In this document: positions 1 through 11,300 of the stretch, piece after piece
How the letters are laid out: every line of letters starts with the position of its first letter
How positions within the stretch are numbered: the first letter of the stretch is position 1
Assembly: GCA_034440575.1 (NCBI GenBank)
Contig: JAOTOL010001508.1
Span: 1,134,001 to 1,198,000, forward strand
Direction: 5' to 3'
Length of the DNA: 64,000 nucleotides
Source: Imbricaverruca yamaguchii
Lineage: Eukaryota > Arthropoda > Thecostraca > Neoverrucidae
Position numbers and translations under genes: made by a program
The notes under the pieces: model-generated
Databases searched by the model: none
What the model saw: only the letters and a program-made list of their open reading frames with translations
Told to the model about the DNA's origin: nothing

Positions 1-510
1 GGGGCCAACATCGATGAGCGCGGACTGCACACTCTGTCCTGTCAGCTGAGCGCCGGACGGTTCCCTCGCCACGCAGCACTCAACGACGTAATTAAACGTG
101 CGCTCACGAGTGCCGGAATGCCGTCGGTGCTGGAGCCAGCTGGCATGGACCGCGGCGACGGCAGACGACCTGATGGTGTCACCATGTTTCCCTACTCGGA
201 AGGCAAGTGTCTTGTCTGGGACGCAACTTGTGTGGACACGTACAGCAGCTCTGCCGTCGCCGCTAGTGCGGCACATGCATGCTCCGCCGCAACCACAGCT
301 GAGGGCCGCAAACGGAGGCGCTACGCTGACATCGGCCGCCTGCATCAGTTTCAGCCAGTCGCCGTTGAAACTTCTGGTGCGATCGGCCATTCCAGCCTCA
401 GCTTCCTGAAGGAACTAGGACGACGTATCAGCCGTGAGACCGGCGACAGCCGGGACACGGAGTGGCTGATGCAGCGCATCTCGGTGGCGGTGGTGCGCGG
501 CAACGCGACG
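1..510 (+). other. PD-(D/E)XK restriction-like endonuclease module of a retroelement
   Basis: Counting from base 1, the frame shows a His/Cys-type segment (GLHTLSC, then GRFPRHAALNDVIKRAL), then LEPAG, GRRPDG (Pro57-Asp58), LVWDATCVDTY (Asp74), a basic RKRRRY stretch, FQPVAVETSG, and the closing LMQRISVAVVRGNA. This order of conserved blocks matches a C-terminal module I recall from many multicopy RT-encoding open frames in marine invertebrates. The RPD...D-x-T...K/R-Y arrangement fits the restriction-like endonuclease used by R2/NeSL-type elements to nick target DNA. The usual protein ends just after the VxRGNA block; here it continues into a linker. The reverse transcriptase expected upstream is outside the window. 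The assignment rests on remembered family patterns, not a search. Confidence 0.65.
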
Positions 511-1702
511 GCAATAAGACTGGCCGCAGGACGAGATGCTGCTGCGACATCGAGCGGCACCCCACGAGAATCCGAGGGGCCGAGACAACCAAACGTCACC
601 AGCTCGACGTCAGCACCAACGTTTCAACAGCCGAGTGGAAGCAATGAGGAGCTCGCGCTGGAGGAACCGATGCCACCATCTCCTCCTCGAAGATGTGAGC
701 TGACGTCTCCGACTACCTCCGTGCCTCTGTCCCCCGGCTTCAGAGGACTGATGAACATCGGCAACACGTGCTACATGAATGCAATACTCCAGGCACTCCA
801 CAACTCCTCGGAGGTGCGTGCTGTAATGCTGAGCTCCCGACCAGGAACGGTACAGCCTCAGCTGGCAACATTGCAGCAAGTATTCGCCTCCCTGATGCAC
901 TACGATAGACCCTCCTATCGACCCGAACACTTCCTTCGTGCAGCGCTGCCACCCTGGTTCCAGCAGGGCCACCAGCAGGACGGTGCCGAGCTACTCAGGT
1001 ATCTGCTTGACTCCCTGCGAGAGGAGAAGAAAGCGGCCTCGTGTAGTGCGGCTGATACCTCAGGGTCGACTCCTCACGGCATAACGCACTCGGTGCACAA
1101 TATTTTTGCTATCGAGACTGAGACAGTGCACACATGCAATGGCTGCAGCGAGGTGACCCGCCAGCTTGAGACTGCCACTGAGCTACACCTCAGCGTGCCA
1201 GATCCCATGCTCAAGGCAAGTATCTGCACTGTTGGAGAACTGCCTCGCCCCGGAGAGACTCTGTGATGGGAATCAGTACAGATGCTCCTCCTGCGGTAAG
1301 CTCGGCGACGGCCAGCGACAGCTCCGACTGACCCAGCCTCCAAACAATCTGATACTGACGATTGGCAGGAGCGCTTTCGACCGGCAGTCCGGACGCTGTC
1401 AGAAAATTATGACACCGGTCGACATCAACGAGCTAATCTGGATCCAACCTGCAGGAGACACCAAAAGAGTTAGTCTGGAACTGTACGCAGTGGTGGTGCA
1501 CTCGGGTAGTGACCTCAACGCCGGACACTACTACTGCATGTCACGACATGCCACCGACGGAATTTGGTGGAAGCTCGACGATGAGTGCATCACCCCAGCA
1601 ACCAGCAACACACCCAAACTCCTCAGTCTACAGGATACGGCCTACCTGCTCTTCTACCAGACTGCCAGCCACCGAAGAAAGGGGCTGCCGACAGCTACAT
1701 GA
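1..1702 (+). CDS. Retroelement C-terminal endonuclease-like module fused to a USP deubiquitinase domain (5' end outside window, one frameshift)
   Basis: One reading frame is open from base 1 with no stop until 1264-1266, so the start lies to the left of the window. The first ~170 residues resemble the C-terminal restriction-like endonuclease module of invertebrate retroelement polyproteins. A Ser/Pro/Thr-rich linker (about residues 171-242) leads into a ubiquitin-specific protease domain with Cys box, two CxxC zinc pairs and His box. The USP part continues one frame later and stops with TGA at 1700-1702; the change of frame falls between about 1205 and 1240. There is no intron across 1.7 kb. 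Seen: both modules in one uninterrupted frame through the Cys box. Known: RT-bearing elements carry the first module, and USPs hydrolyse ubiquitin isopeptide bonds. Inferred: the element carries or captured a deubiquitinase. The frameshift could mean a decayed copy, a sequencing indel or +1 recoding. Alternatively, a processed USP copy landed in frame beside an element. Confidence 0.7.
736..1660 (+). other. Ubiquitin-specific protease (USP, peptidase C19) domain, interrupted by a +1 frameshift
   Basis: The Cys box GLMNIGNTCYMN places the catalytic cysteine at 769-771. The zinc-binding pairs are TCNGC (cysteines at 1135 and 1144) and RCSSC (1283 and 1292). The His box is LNAGHYYC, with histidine at 1526-1528, followed by WWKLDDE whose aspartates lie at 1577-1582, and a closing YLLFYQ strand. 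All catalytic elements of a C19 peptidase are present, in the right order, but the two halves lie in different frames. At about 300 residues the domain is compact, near the minimal USP core. The frame changes between the two zinc pairs, in the segment linking the LHLSVPD strand to the ENCLAPE helix. No UBP-type zinc finger or ubiquitin-like insert is visible. Confidence 0.85.
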
Positions 1703-2700
1703 CTGAGCATCTGCTGGTATCATCATCATTGCCATCACTTATCATAATCAACATCGTCGTCATAACCATCATTCCACACTGCATGATTTTCTGGAATGTT
1801 CATTTCTTGGCGAAATATAGTACCTAGTCTAGCACATGCTACTAAATCAAGTTCAGAAGTGACTGTGTGTTCCCCAGGTCAGCCGACCGGCCGACCTCGG
1901 TTGCGTGACAATCTAACCATCAGCGTGATCTGGGCTCACGACCCCCCCCCCCTCCAGATGACGGGGGAATATTCGGAATATTCACTCAACAATATTATTT
2001 TATATTTCCAAGCTAGGTTTGCAGATAAATATATGAAGCAATATTCGAACAGTTGCAAAGTGATGGTATATAAATGGGGTTGGTTGGTTGACCAGGTTTC
2101 TAATCGAAAAATATCGGCCTTCAAGCCTGACAGGTATAGGCTATTTGGTTCAAGAGGTTTGCATATATGGCCAAATTACATGAACACTAGTTTATCCCTA
2201 TTGCTGTTAGTTTTACTAGCTCTCTGGCTCATTAGAACGAATTGTGTTGAGACTGAAGCCGTTTATGTGCGCAAAATGATCCAAATCGTAGTTGCGCCAT
2301 AAATGCACCAATCCACTACCACCACCACTCAAGGTGAATGGAATCTGGGTCGGATCCAGGAATTTTGTTCGGTGGTACTCGTGTGCAGGGTGGAGGCATC
2401 TTTTTCTATACCGATATCCATAATTATTGTTTCAGCTTTCGGCTAAAAAAATAAAGTGAGGTGCATTCGAGTGTCACTGGGGAGACACCGCCTACAGCCT
2501 AATGGCGCCGCCTTTCCGTGGGAGCAGTGGATGGCTATATTCCCGGTGTCGCTTTGGCTATATGCTGATACAAATGTATCCAAGATATGTAGCAATTAGA
2601 TGTTCACCTACTGTCCATCACCTTTGCCAGTTACTCATCGTTTTCACCCATCATCCCTTTCCTCTCATCCCTCTTCGTTCCTCTGCTTCCCATCCCTCTC
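1703..2700. other. Untranslated/intergenic stretch after the USP frame
   Basis: The first 90 bases after the stop are rich in ATC/CAT triplets, as in a simple 3' tail. Short homopolymers follow (C run near 1945). I see no convincing gene, and an open frame at 1796-2302 has no recognisable domain. Confidence 0.5.
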
Positions 2701-2707
2701 CGTCGAG

Positions 2708-2745
2708 TATAAGCTGCCGTCTCGCCATTCACGCTCACGCCGTCA
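2708..2745 (+). promoter_or_regulatory. Possible core promoter of the gene starting at 3377
   Basis: A TATAAG hexamer lies at 2708-2713 after a pyrimidine-rich stretch, and candidate initiator-like TCA sequences follow at 2735-2745, a usable TATA-to-start spacing. The DNA from here to 3376 becomes GC- and CpG-rich, as expected of a leader exon. This is inferred from spacing and composition only. Confidence 0.3.
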
Positions 2746-3376
2746 TACGCGCCGCTCCTAACTACTGGTGTCTAGTTGCCGCCAGCGCAACTTAACACCG
2801 GACATTTATCTCACATTGTCTTCTCTGCCGACACGTCGACACCGCACAAATTGGTCCGATAACAGCGCCGGCACACCAACGCAGGCGATAATGGAGCGCA
2901 TTATTGGCCATTTAGCCGGGTGGCCTGGGCGCGGTGGCGGCGGTGGCGGTGGCGGCGGCGCCCATCTCATCAGCGCTGCTGCCCAGCTGAGTTTCTCTCC
3001 GGTGCTAGTCGGCGGCGGCGGCCGAAGTGTGTCGCCGGCCGGCAGTCAGTCGGGCGCCCGACGTCCGATAGACAGGTGGCGGCGGCGGTGCGCTCCAGTC
3101 CGTCGTCAGCTGAAGCACGAGTTCGGCAACCGGCACCACAGTCGCCAGGCGCGCTCTGGCGACTCGTGACGGCGTGCGTCGGCTGTAGGCGCAGCTCACG
3201 CGTGCCGTGTCGTCGGACCTGTGTGGTTCTCCTCGCCGTGGTGAAGACGTCTTGTGGCTTCTCATCACTTCTTTGATGGTAGCAGCGAGTGAATGAGACA
3301 GCTTTAGCAGATAATTGCCCAATAACTGGGACTGTGAACTTTCGGTGAGTGACCTGCAAGTCCGGACGTCTTCAAC
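2746..3376 (+). other. GC-rich 5' leader of the gene starting at 3377
   Basis: This CpG-rich stretch contains GGC/GGT triplet runs (about 2930-2960 and 3010-3025). No long open frame joins the start codon at 3377, so it reads best as 5' untranslated sequence. A consensus donor-like GGTGAGT lies at about 3344, so a leader intron cannot be excluded. Confidence 0.35.
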
Positions 3377-4600
3377 ATGTTCAATCCACACACCCTGAAC
3401 GGCGATAGGCTGGAGCGCTACCACGACCTGCACGTGCGCAAGCATCCGCTCCAGGGCCGATCATCTCTTCCAATGGACCTGTATGCGATGAAAACGTCCA
3501 CGTGGACCTACAAGCCGGCCGCGCCTGTGCCGCTAATGCCTGTGCCGATCCCAGCGCCACTGCCGATGGAGAAGCAGATGCGGTTCAGGCCGGAGAAGGC
3601 CCACCGGCGCCCCGTCCAGCGCCTCCAGTGGCGAAAGAGCAAGTGGCAGCCGGACCCGGACGAGCCGAGCAGCTATTTGGACCTGAATCGCATCAGCTCA
3701 ATGACCATCGCGGACGTCAGTCCTAAATTCGCCATAAAGCGCATCCTGATGATGTACGAAAACCAGCAGTTCCGCGAGGCGGCCAACTTTGTCAACCGGC
3801 TCAGTCACGGCACGTTCAAAGTTATTCTAACCGACCTACCCGTGGACGTGTTTATTGAGTCGATGCCAGACAGTCTGCCAATCCTGGAGGCTCTATACGC
3901 CAAGGTGTTTCTCTCTGATGGACTGAACTTTTCAGTGAAGACGCTGAAACCAGATGCCGTCGTAATGCAGATGGTCAAATATTTTGCGCAGCAGGAGGAG
4001 AGTTTGACAGGCAATATCAAGTGGGACATATGCGGACCTTTCATCGCCTCCTGCAAGAAGCTGCTGAAGGTGATCGTGCATACAGACCCGAAGATTAAAA
4101 AGACTCTGATGTCGAGGCGCAAAGCTCTGGACAAGGCAGTAGAAGGGATGGGCCACCACGGCATGGTCGGCACACAGGACGGCAGCCTCATGAACCTGCA
4201 CGATGCGCTTAAGCTGGAATTTAAAAAGGTGGTGACATCGTACAAGGCAGCGCTGGAGAAACTGGAGGAGCTGTCGCTGTCGACGGCGTCCAAGCAGACC
4301 ATCTGTCGCAGCATCAGCTATGGCCCGGCGCCGATTCAGGTGTCACACCAGCGACAGCTGAGCATCACCCAGGACGAGATCCAGGAGCGGCTCATCAAGA
4401 ACAAGACCATCCTCAACGTGGTGGAGCCCATCCTCGGCAACCACAGTCTGGACGTGTTCCTCGGCATTCTGCAGCGGCGCATCGATCACGACAAGGACTG
4501 CCTCTTTCACTTTACACAGCTGAAGAAGGAGGTGAAGGACATGAAGGACGCCGCCGTCGTTGTCCCGATTCTGATGCGCTACGGTCACGGCATCGACCAG
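3377..4600 (+). CDS. First coding exon (408 codons) of an unrecognised host gene
   Basis: The start ATG has a good Kozak context (CAACATG) and follows a GC-rich leader. The frame runs 1224 bases, exactly 408 codons, to a strong splice donor CAG|GTGAGG at 4601, after which the frame degenerates within about 45 codons. The protein begins with a Pro-rich, basic region (residues ~40-95) followed by a mostly helical body without signal peptide or membrane segment. Notable blocks are KFAIKRILMMYENQQFREAA, VDVFIESMPDSLPILEALYA, and an acidic/basic helical segment around residues 275-305 that could be coiled coil. Codon use is G/C-rich at third positions, unlike the surrounding DNA, and the conserved-looking hydrophobic pattern supports real coding. 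I cannot name the family. The frame continues in phase at 28190. Confidence 0.85.
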
Positions 4601-5154
4601 GTGAGGTCAACGTCCGGGGCGAGGGCCTCTACCAGCATGTCTTGTTCCCTTACACTGATATTATGTTGTATTGTGCGGTCGACGTTAATGTTGCCGTCAG
4701 CTCATAATTTTGTGGGAACGGATCCCGATGTTCATTAGTTTTCGGTGCACATTGATGTGCAATGTAGTGTAATGCCGGTTATATCTGACAGCAATTGCGG
4801 AATATGGCTTCAATTGCATGCGGTTGGCTATGAGTGACACAGTTCATGCTAGATGATATTCGTAGGTACCTACAATAAGATACCTACTTTTTCAATGTAC
4901 TTAGTTAAATATGGAGCAAGCCTACTGTTACCGCCTATATCGCCTTCTTGTTGACATATCACTATAAGGAGAATTCACAGGAAAAATGGCAGGGGGACAT
5001 GAAAGACTTCTGTTCCTGTTTTTCTATATGATGGCAATCAAAGCAGCATTATGTTCACGAATTGAATTCATAGATGAGATGAACATTATTACACAGGAGG
5101 CATATTGCATGCGTTCATTGTTGGACAAAAAAACGTAATAACATCACAACGTTC

Positions 5155-5156
<2 letters not shown>

Positions 5157-5191
<35 letters not shown>
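5157..5191. repeat. (GA)n microsatellite
   Basis: An uninterrupted GA dinucleotide run of about 34 bases in intronic DNA. Confidence 0.95.
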
Positions 5192-5195
<4 letters not shown>

Positions 5196-5742
5196 GACAA
5201 AAGTCACCAACTCACTCTACATTCGCGAGAATGAAAAACACCAGCCTGAACATCAGCATCTCATCATGACGACTCCTACCACCACCACAATACAACATGG
5301 GCTGATGACGATTTCCTTGGCTATCATACGTTTTTGATTCTGTTCAATGTCATTGTGACAACTACCCCGGCATATTTAAATTAGAATCGGTTAAAAGTGT
5401 ATTAAATACCCGTGTAACGTTCGTTAACTAACTGGTGGTACGCTGATATTGACGAGTACTACCATGGTTAGTATACGTTTATGCGAGTGGTATATATTCC
5501 AGACAGGCATATATTCCAGAAGCTGTGCACATACGGTTCACTCGCCACGTGTTTGTCAGCTTCGGTTTCCAATTGCCTTGCCCGTTTCCATTCAAATTTG
5601 GTCTGAAGAAGGTGGAACGCGAGAATATACTAATCTTTTTCATGCTATTCGAAGCCTTTTCCCAATAATGAACGGATATTATATCCTTCGATTCAGTAAT
5701 GAATACCACAAATAGTTGGTGATGTGCATACATACATATGCA

Positions 5743-5859
<117 letters not shown>

Positions 5860-5861
5860 AT

Positions 5862-6025
5862 ATCAATGAATGGGAATACAAAACTTCAAACGCACCTGGG
5901 AAAGCAAATGATCTCGGTTCTATCATCAAACGTATATATATGTATATATGTATACATACATATATAAAAAAAACTAACCAAAGAAATATATATACATATA
6001 CATATATACATATATATATATATGT

Positions 6026-6063
<38 letters not shown>

Positions 6064-6179
6064 GTATATGTATATATATTTGTTATGTTAAATATATACA
6101 TATATATACATTTGATGATAGAACCGAGATAATTTGCTTTCCCAGGTGCGTTTGAAGTATTGTATTCCCATTCATTGAT
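5862..6179. mobile_element. Foldback/MITE-like element with ~70-bp inverted arms around a TA-rich core
   Basis: The left arm (about 5862-5932) and right arm (about 6109-6179) are inverse complements over roughly 70 bases with only about four differences; both contain the block CACCTGGGAAAGCAAAT or its complement. The ~175-base core is almost wholly TA/TATG microsatellite. The left arm is also preceded by a long TA run. Inverted arms with a non-coding core suggest a foldback or MITE-type element, or an inverted duplication seeded in a TA tract. No clear target duplication is visible. Confidence 0.6.
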
Positions 6180-6852
6180 TCAATGCGCCAGTATGCTTGG
6201 ACATCAACAACCCGAGTTGTAAAAGCTGGACCCGTGACTCCGACCGACAGTGACACTTGATCTGCTCGTCACGTCCTCACGCACACAGCAAACCACCGAC
6301 ACAAACACACACGCCAGTCCAGCGCACCCAGAGCCGGTATTTTACCACATTCCGCATAGTTTGCTTCGAGTCACTTTCCCAGCCAGTCAGCGGCACAGAG
6401 CGCCTGCGGCAAGCCCGGCAGCGCCTCTTGATAAATGGCAAGTAAATGTCGGTGCACAGGTAATAGGCGGCGCAGTGTTTCTTTGCACAGTCTACACAGC
6501 GTGGCGAACAAGTGAACGCGATCCTCGCGTACCGAAACAACGAAGCATCCTTAACACAGCCTATATGAAATGCTGATGAACCTCGATAGACCTGGCGTAA
6601 TGGCTTGGCCGTGACGACATGTCGGCTTCCAGCACTCGAGCCGACGCCGCCCTGTGCCCCGCGCGGCGGCAAAAGTAGGCTGAGTGAAACGAGCCGGCGC
6701 TGCATGCAACCAGCGCTATATAGCCGTGCTGAAATGCAATCGGCTTGCGCCTTTATGCATAATTTTAAGATGAACCTCGCAATTTCACCTTCGGATGAAT
6801 TGGCGAGGTGACACCGTTGGCTTTCACATCCTCTTTCAATTCCTGTCCGTTG

Positions 6853-6855
<3 letters not shown>

Positions 6856-6931
<76 letters not shown>

Positions 6932-6960
6932 GTATATGTTATATATATACATAGTATATG
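6856..6960. repeat. (TA)n microsatellite with a duplicated ACATAGTATATGTT end
   Basis: About 70 bases of TA, followed by two copies of ACATAGTATATGTT (about 6927-6962) separated by a short TA run. Confidence 0.9.
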
Positions 6961-7192
6961 TTGTATTGATGGCCATGTGGGATTAAGCAGCCTCATATAG
7001 ACGACCAGGTGCTAGTTTACAAGCAGCGGCCATTATCATGGTACTCAGCCAGCAAAGCTATGAAAATTTCGCGGGATAATCCTCGCACCCAAGAAAATTT
7101 ATCTTCCGCCAAATTCCACACAGAAATTCCTCTGATCGATTACCACTTTGTCAATTATACGCCGTACTTCAAACATCCATTGTGTCAAATGG

Positions 7193-7292
7193 TGCCGACT
7201 GCGGTAGCATACCGTATCATGGGCGATCAGTTGGCAGACCGTGCCATCTGCGGTAGCATGCCCTCTTCATGGGCATCAGTTGGCAGACATTA
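7193..7292. repeat. Two-copy direct duplication, about 55 bp
   Basis: CTGCGGTAGCAT...CATGGGC...ATCAGTTGGCAGAC occurs twice in tandem (starting near 7199 and 7248) with small differences. Confidence 0.75.
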
Positions 7293-7504
7293 GACAATCC
7301 GGCTATTGCTTAATAAGACCTGAAGTAATGTGACATTATTCTGGCCACGGCACAAACACACCTAGGCATTCCTTGCCTGTCTTCGTATGATGCGCATCTC
7401 ATAGGCGTACATGCATACATAGAGGAGATTGATATACATATATAGATATAGAGAAGATAGAGGAGATATGTATATATATATTCATATATATGTATATATG
7501 TATA

Positions 7505-7604
<100 letters not shown>

Positions 7605-7883
7605 TGTGGTCATTATTTGTACTAGTAAAAATCGAAGTTGGAATTTCCAACGTCTCACCTCAGAAAATTATTCCATTGTGATCAAACCGAATCGCACTAA
7701 AATTTGGTTACCCCAGCTCAACAACTTCCGGTGCCGCAAGGCACTTCAAGTTTGTCCCTTATCCCCTTATCGCGTCATTGAGTCGGCTTAAAAGAAGGAC
7801 ACTTTTGCTTCACGAATCAGTGCAGTGTGAGCTCTGACGACGAACACACGTGTTTCCTCACTGCTGTAGCTTTACTTTTGGAC

Positions 7884-10080
7884 ATGGAGAAGCCGAAGAA
7901 GCCAAGGACTCGAAAAGACACCGAAGTATGGTTGGTGGGGCAGCTCCACACTGAACTGACTGGAGGGTAGCTTCCGTCGAACAAGGAAGTCTTGCAGCGA
8001 CTCTTTCACCTACTCCGCCTCGACAAGGCCACTCTTCGCAGCACCGCTCTTCATCTCGACAAAGAAGTTGTAGCATTCTGGGCCCGAGCTCGGATCCCCA
8101 TCGTTGAACCTCAGCACCGCGTGGAGAAGATTGAGCAGCTCTACGAGAAATGGAGGCAGCTGGGCAAGGGAAAGAGCCGACAGTCTACGACCGAACTGAA
8201 GAAGAGGGAAGATTTCGCAGTCAAACTGTCCTTCGTCTTCGACATTGCTCACGCCTAGGCCTTGCCTTTATGAAGAACAAGGAGGATGTGGAATTCTTGG
8301 AGCGTCAAAGAGATGCCGGCCACCCTGGGAGCATGTTGGGGATGGACACACAATTGGTGAAGCAGGAGGAGAGAAAAGCGAAGAGGGACGAGGCGGAAGT
8401 AGCCAGCCGATGACAAGAAGCGTAGAAGGAAGGAAGCTACAAGAGAAGTGACGGCGGAACTCTCGGACGATGATGATGGTGCTGAAGGCAAACCTGGGCC
8501 GTCATCGGCTGTTCTGGAGGAATCTCCTGCCAAACGAGCTCGCGGCCGGGTATCTGCCATCACCACTGCTCTCTGTGGTGCCTTTGATCGAACCAAGACT
8601 ACGGACCGGGCGGCGGTGCATATCTGGGCTGCTGCTGCTTCAGCCTACGACCAAGACCCAGCCGAGATGGCCATGAACCGATAGAGCATCAGGAGAGCCC
8701 GTATTGAAGCCAGAACTATCGCCACCTCGACCCCTCGCGCCTCCCTGCCCGAGGGTGATGTCCTCGGGCAGGGAGGGAAGATGGTCGCTGATGGACTTGG
8801 CCAGGAACTGGCCGAGCGATTTCAAATTTTGGTGTCCGGTGAAGGAGTGTGGAAGCTCCTGAATGCTCCCAAGCTCACAACTAGCATGGGAGTAGCCATA
8901 GCGGATGCCGTATTCGCCACACTTCAGGACTGGGGACTCGCAGCCGTGTTGTTGGAATGGCTTTTGACACCACGGCCTCCAACACTAGACAACTATCAGA
9001 GGCTTTTCTTCTTCAGCAGAAGATAGACAAGCATCTCCTTCACTTCGCTTGCCGCCATCACATCCTGGAGCTCATCGTTAAAAAAATTAGTCGGCCTCTG
9101 CACCTCCCTTGTTACGTCTGGACCCGACGTCCAACTGTTCAGGCGTTTGAAGGAAAAATTGGGCGCCATTGGCATTGCCAGGTTCCAGACTCTGCCTGCC
9201 GATCCTGCCGATCCGCCTCAATCGTTCGCTGAAGTGAGAGACTTCGCCTTGCAACAACTGAGCGTTCATCATCCACGCCACGACTATCGCGAGCTCCTGG
9301 AACTCACCGTCATTGTTCTGGGAGGAGTTCCGCAGAGGAGGATAAGCTTTGCCAGGCTTTGGCTGTATCACCTTGCTCGATGTATGGCGAAGATCATCTA
9401 CTCAATCAAGATCTTCCTCTTTTGCGAACAATTCCATATTCGTCAACAGAATATCCAAGGTCTGAGGCGCCTCGTCACCTTCTGCGTGACACTCTACGGC
9501 TTCAACCGTCCCTCCCCTGGACCTGCAGTTTCTACAAGCCATCTCTGCTTATCCGGACTCTGAAGTTGCCATCACCGCTGCGACGGCTTTCGGACGACAC
9601 CTCTGATACCTCTCCGAACAGTTGGTCGGTCTTGCCTTCTTTGACGACCATGTCGACGTAGACACAAAGAGAAAGATGTTGGGGGCCCTGTCCAAGAATG
9701 TGTCGGAGGACCCTCCAAAGCGCGTGATAATGGACCTCAGTTCCAATACCATCAAACAAAAACATCTCTGGGAATTCGTCACGAGCACCACCCGCCACAC
9801 TGTGTCAGCGCTCGGAACCAACTACGGTTTCCTGGACGCCGACCCTCAGACATGGTATAGCCGAGAAGACTTCCAGAAGGCCAAGGCAACTGTCGCTGAA
9901 GTGAAGATCACCGACGACTTCGCCGAGAGAGGAGTAGCCCTCATGCAAGACTACCTTCCCCACATGACACGCGACGAAGAGCAGCGCCAGATCCTCCTTC
10001 AGTCCGTCGAAGCCCACCGCCAGACATACACGGATTCCAAAAAGAAAACCGTTGTTGGCGGCCTAGATATTAAGAACTAG
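7884..10080 (+). pseudogene. Broken transposase-like gene (DTTASNT / CRHH family)
   Basis: A single long gene can be followed through shifting frames. It starts with ATG at 7884 (MEKPKKPRTRKDTEVW). A helical N-terminal domain follows (LPSNKEVLQRLFHL, FWARARIP, FDIAHA), then a basic/acidic stretch near 8412-8490 (DDKKRRRKEAT, then SDDDDGAEG). The core has FDTTASNT (about 8963) and FACRHHILELIVKKI (about 9047), and the C-terminus has FAERGVALMQDYL and EEQRQILLQ. Stops lie at 7968, 8256, 8682 and 9604, and frame changes near 8265, 8400, 8955, 9135 and 9490. An AATAAA follows at 10083. I recall this set of blocks from a multicopy invertebrate family often annotated as uncharacterised. The D...CxHH pattern suggests an RNase H-fold transposase related to hAT, but this is inference. 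Terminal inverted repeats were not found. It is inactive as read. Confidence 0.7.
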
Positions 10081-10082
10081 GT

Positions 10083-10088
10083 AATAAA
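10083..10088 (+). terminator. Polyadenylation signal AATAAA after the transposase relic
   Basis: AATAAA lies three bases after the TAG that closes the last open segment, consistent with a 3' end for the former gene. Confidence 0.4.
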
Positions 10089-10320
10089 GAGTGGAAGATA
10101 GGCACCCATGACCCCCCCCCAAGAGGGGATAATACTTCATGTGAGGGGGACCTAGACATGCCCTTAGGTAGGAACTATGTAATAATTCGGAGGCATTGCG
10201 GCACCAGGAAGAATTGAGCTATGTTCACCAAATTCGCCATTGGTAGGTATTAGGCCAAATGGAACAATTAAGCAGGGTGAGACATTAAACTTTTAGAAAA
10301 TACAAACTAAGGACCACTCT

Positions 10321-10345
10321 AATATATATATATATATATATATAC
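10321..10345. repeat. Short (TA)n microsatellite
   Basis: TA dinucleotides for about 24 bases. Confidence 0.9.
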
Positions 10346-10379
10346 ACATTCGATGTAAGGCTCAACTGACTTCGTTTTT

Positions 10380-10518
10380 GCACAAAAAAAGACGGCTCTA
10401 CTTCTCATACCTACTTGGCTGCTTAGCCCATAGCGACACCAGGTTGCTTTTCGGCTCATGTGCTTTTCACGCTAAGTTCTTCTAAGCATCTACACAGAAG
10501 AACCAACCAACCAACCAC
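10380..10518 (+). mobile_element. Possible short retroposon 3' end with (CCAA)n tail
   Basis: A non-coding segment ends in four units of AACC at about 10502-10518, the kind of short 3' tail left by LINE/SINE insertions. The complement of 10411-10440 (GTCGCTATGGGCTAAGCAGCC) looks loosely like other retroposon ends in the window. There is no duplication at the ends. Confidence 0.25.
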
Positions 10519-11070
10519 TCACGGAGCTTACACATTGCGGTAGTATGAAGTCCGGATCCTGTGCAAACTAGGTGCATTAAGCTCATCAGTTACCGAGTAC
10601 CAAGCCTGAAAATGGACGCAAAGCGACTTGAGTAGTGAAAGCGCCCTACATCACCAATCCACCACAACCACCACCATCAAGTCCCTGAGCAACCAGGTAA
10701 TGACAATCGAACCAGACCAGATAATCGAATCCCTAGATGGCCAGATAATGGTTGCACACTGCTCACCAACTCACTAATCATCAACCTACTGCTCACTCAG
10801 TAACTCTTGAACAAGGTAGCAAACTAAATCACATTAGCGCAAAAACGTGAAATTATTAAGAGAAGTTATTACTCTTAGCATAGGCCTTATTCCGTTACAA
10901 TATATAAATGCGGTGGTTTCAAGGTCAAGGATATACAGACGCTGTCTGGAAGGTTTGAGCACATCGGTAGTTTTCATGCCTTTTCAACGCGATACATATC
11001 AGTGTACGGTTAAAATGAACTACTGTCGAGGGAAATCGATTCCAAGTTGCCTGCGATTATCGTTAGTCTT

Positions 11071-11300
11071 TGATCCGCCGAAGAATACTGAGCATGATAT
11101 CGCTCCGCCCAAGAATACTGCACACGACATCACTCCGCCCAAGAATATTGCACACGACATCGCTTCGCCCAAGAATACTGCACACAATATTGCTCCACCC
11201 AAGAATACTGAGCGCGATATTGTTCCGCCCAAGAACACTGGGCATACTATCGCTCCGCCCAAGAATGCTGGGCACGATGTCGCTCAGCCTAAGACGGCTG
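11071..11300. repeat. 30-bp tandem repeat, about 7.5 units
   Basis: Units of the form GCTCCGCCCAAGAATACTGC plus ACACGACATC repeat every 30 bases with no length change. In the plus frame they read PPKNTAHDI. The unit length is a multiple of three, so an open frame across it (10847-11455) is expected without selection. I do not call it a gene. Confidence 0.9.

Noticed and set aside
1796..2302. 168-codon open frame after the USP frame
   Set aside because: No recognisable domain, AT-rich non-coding-like composition, and poor codon pattern.
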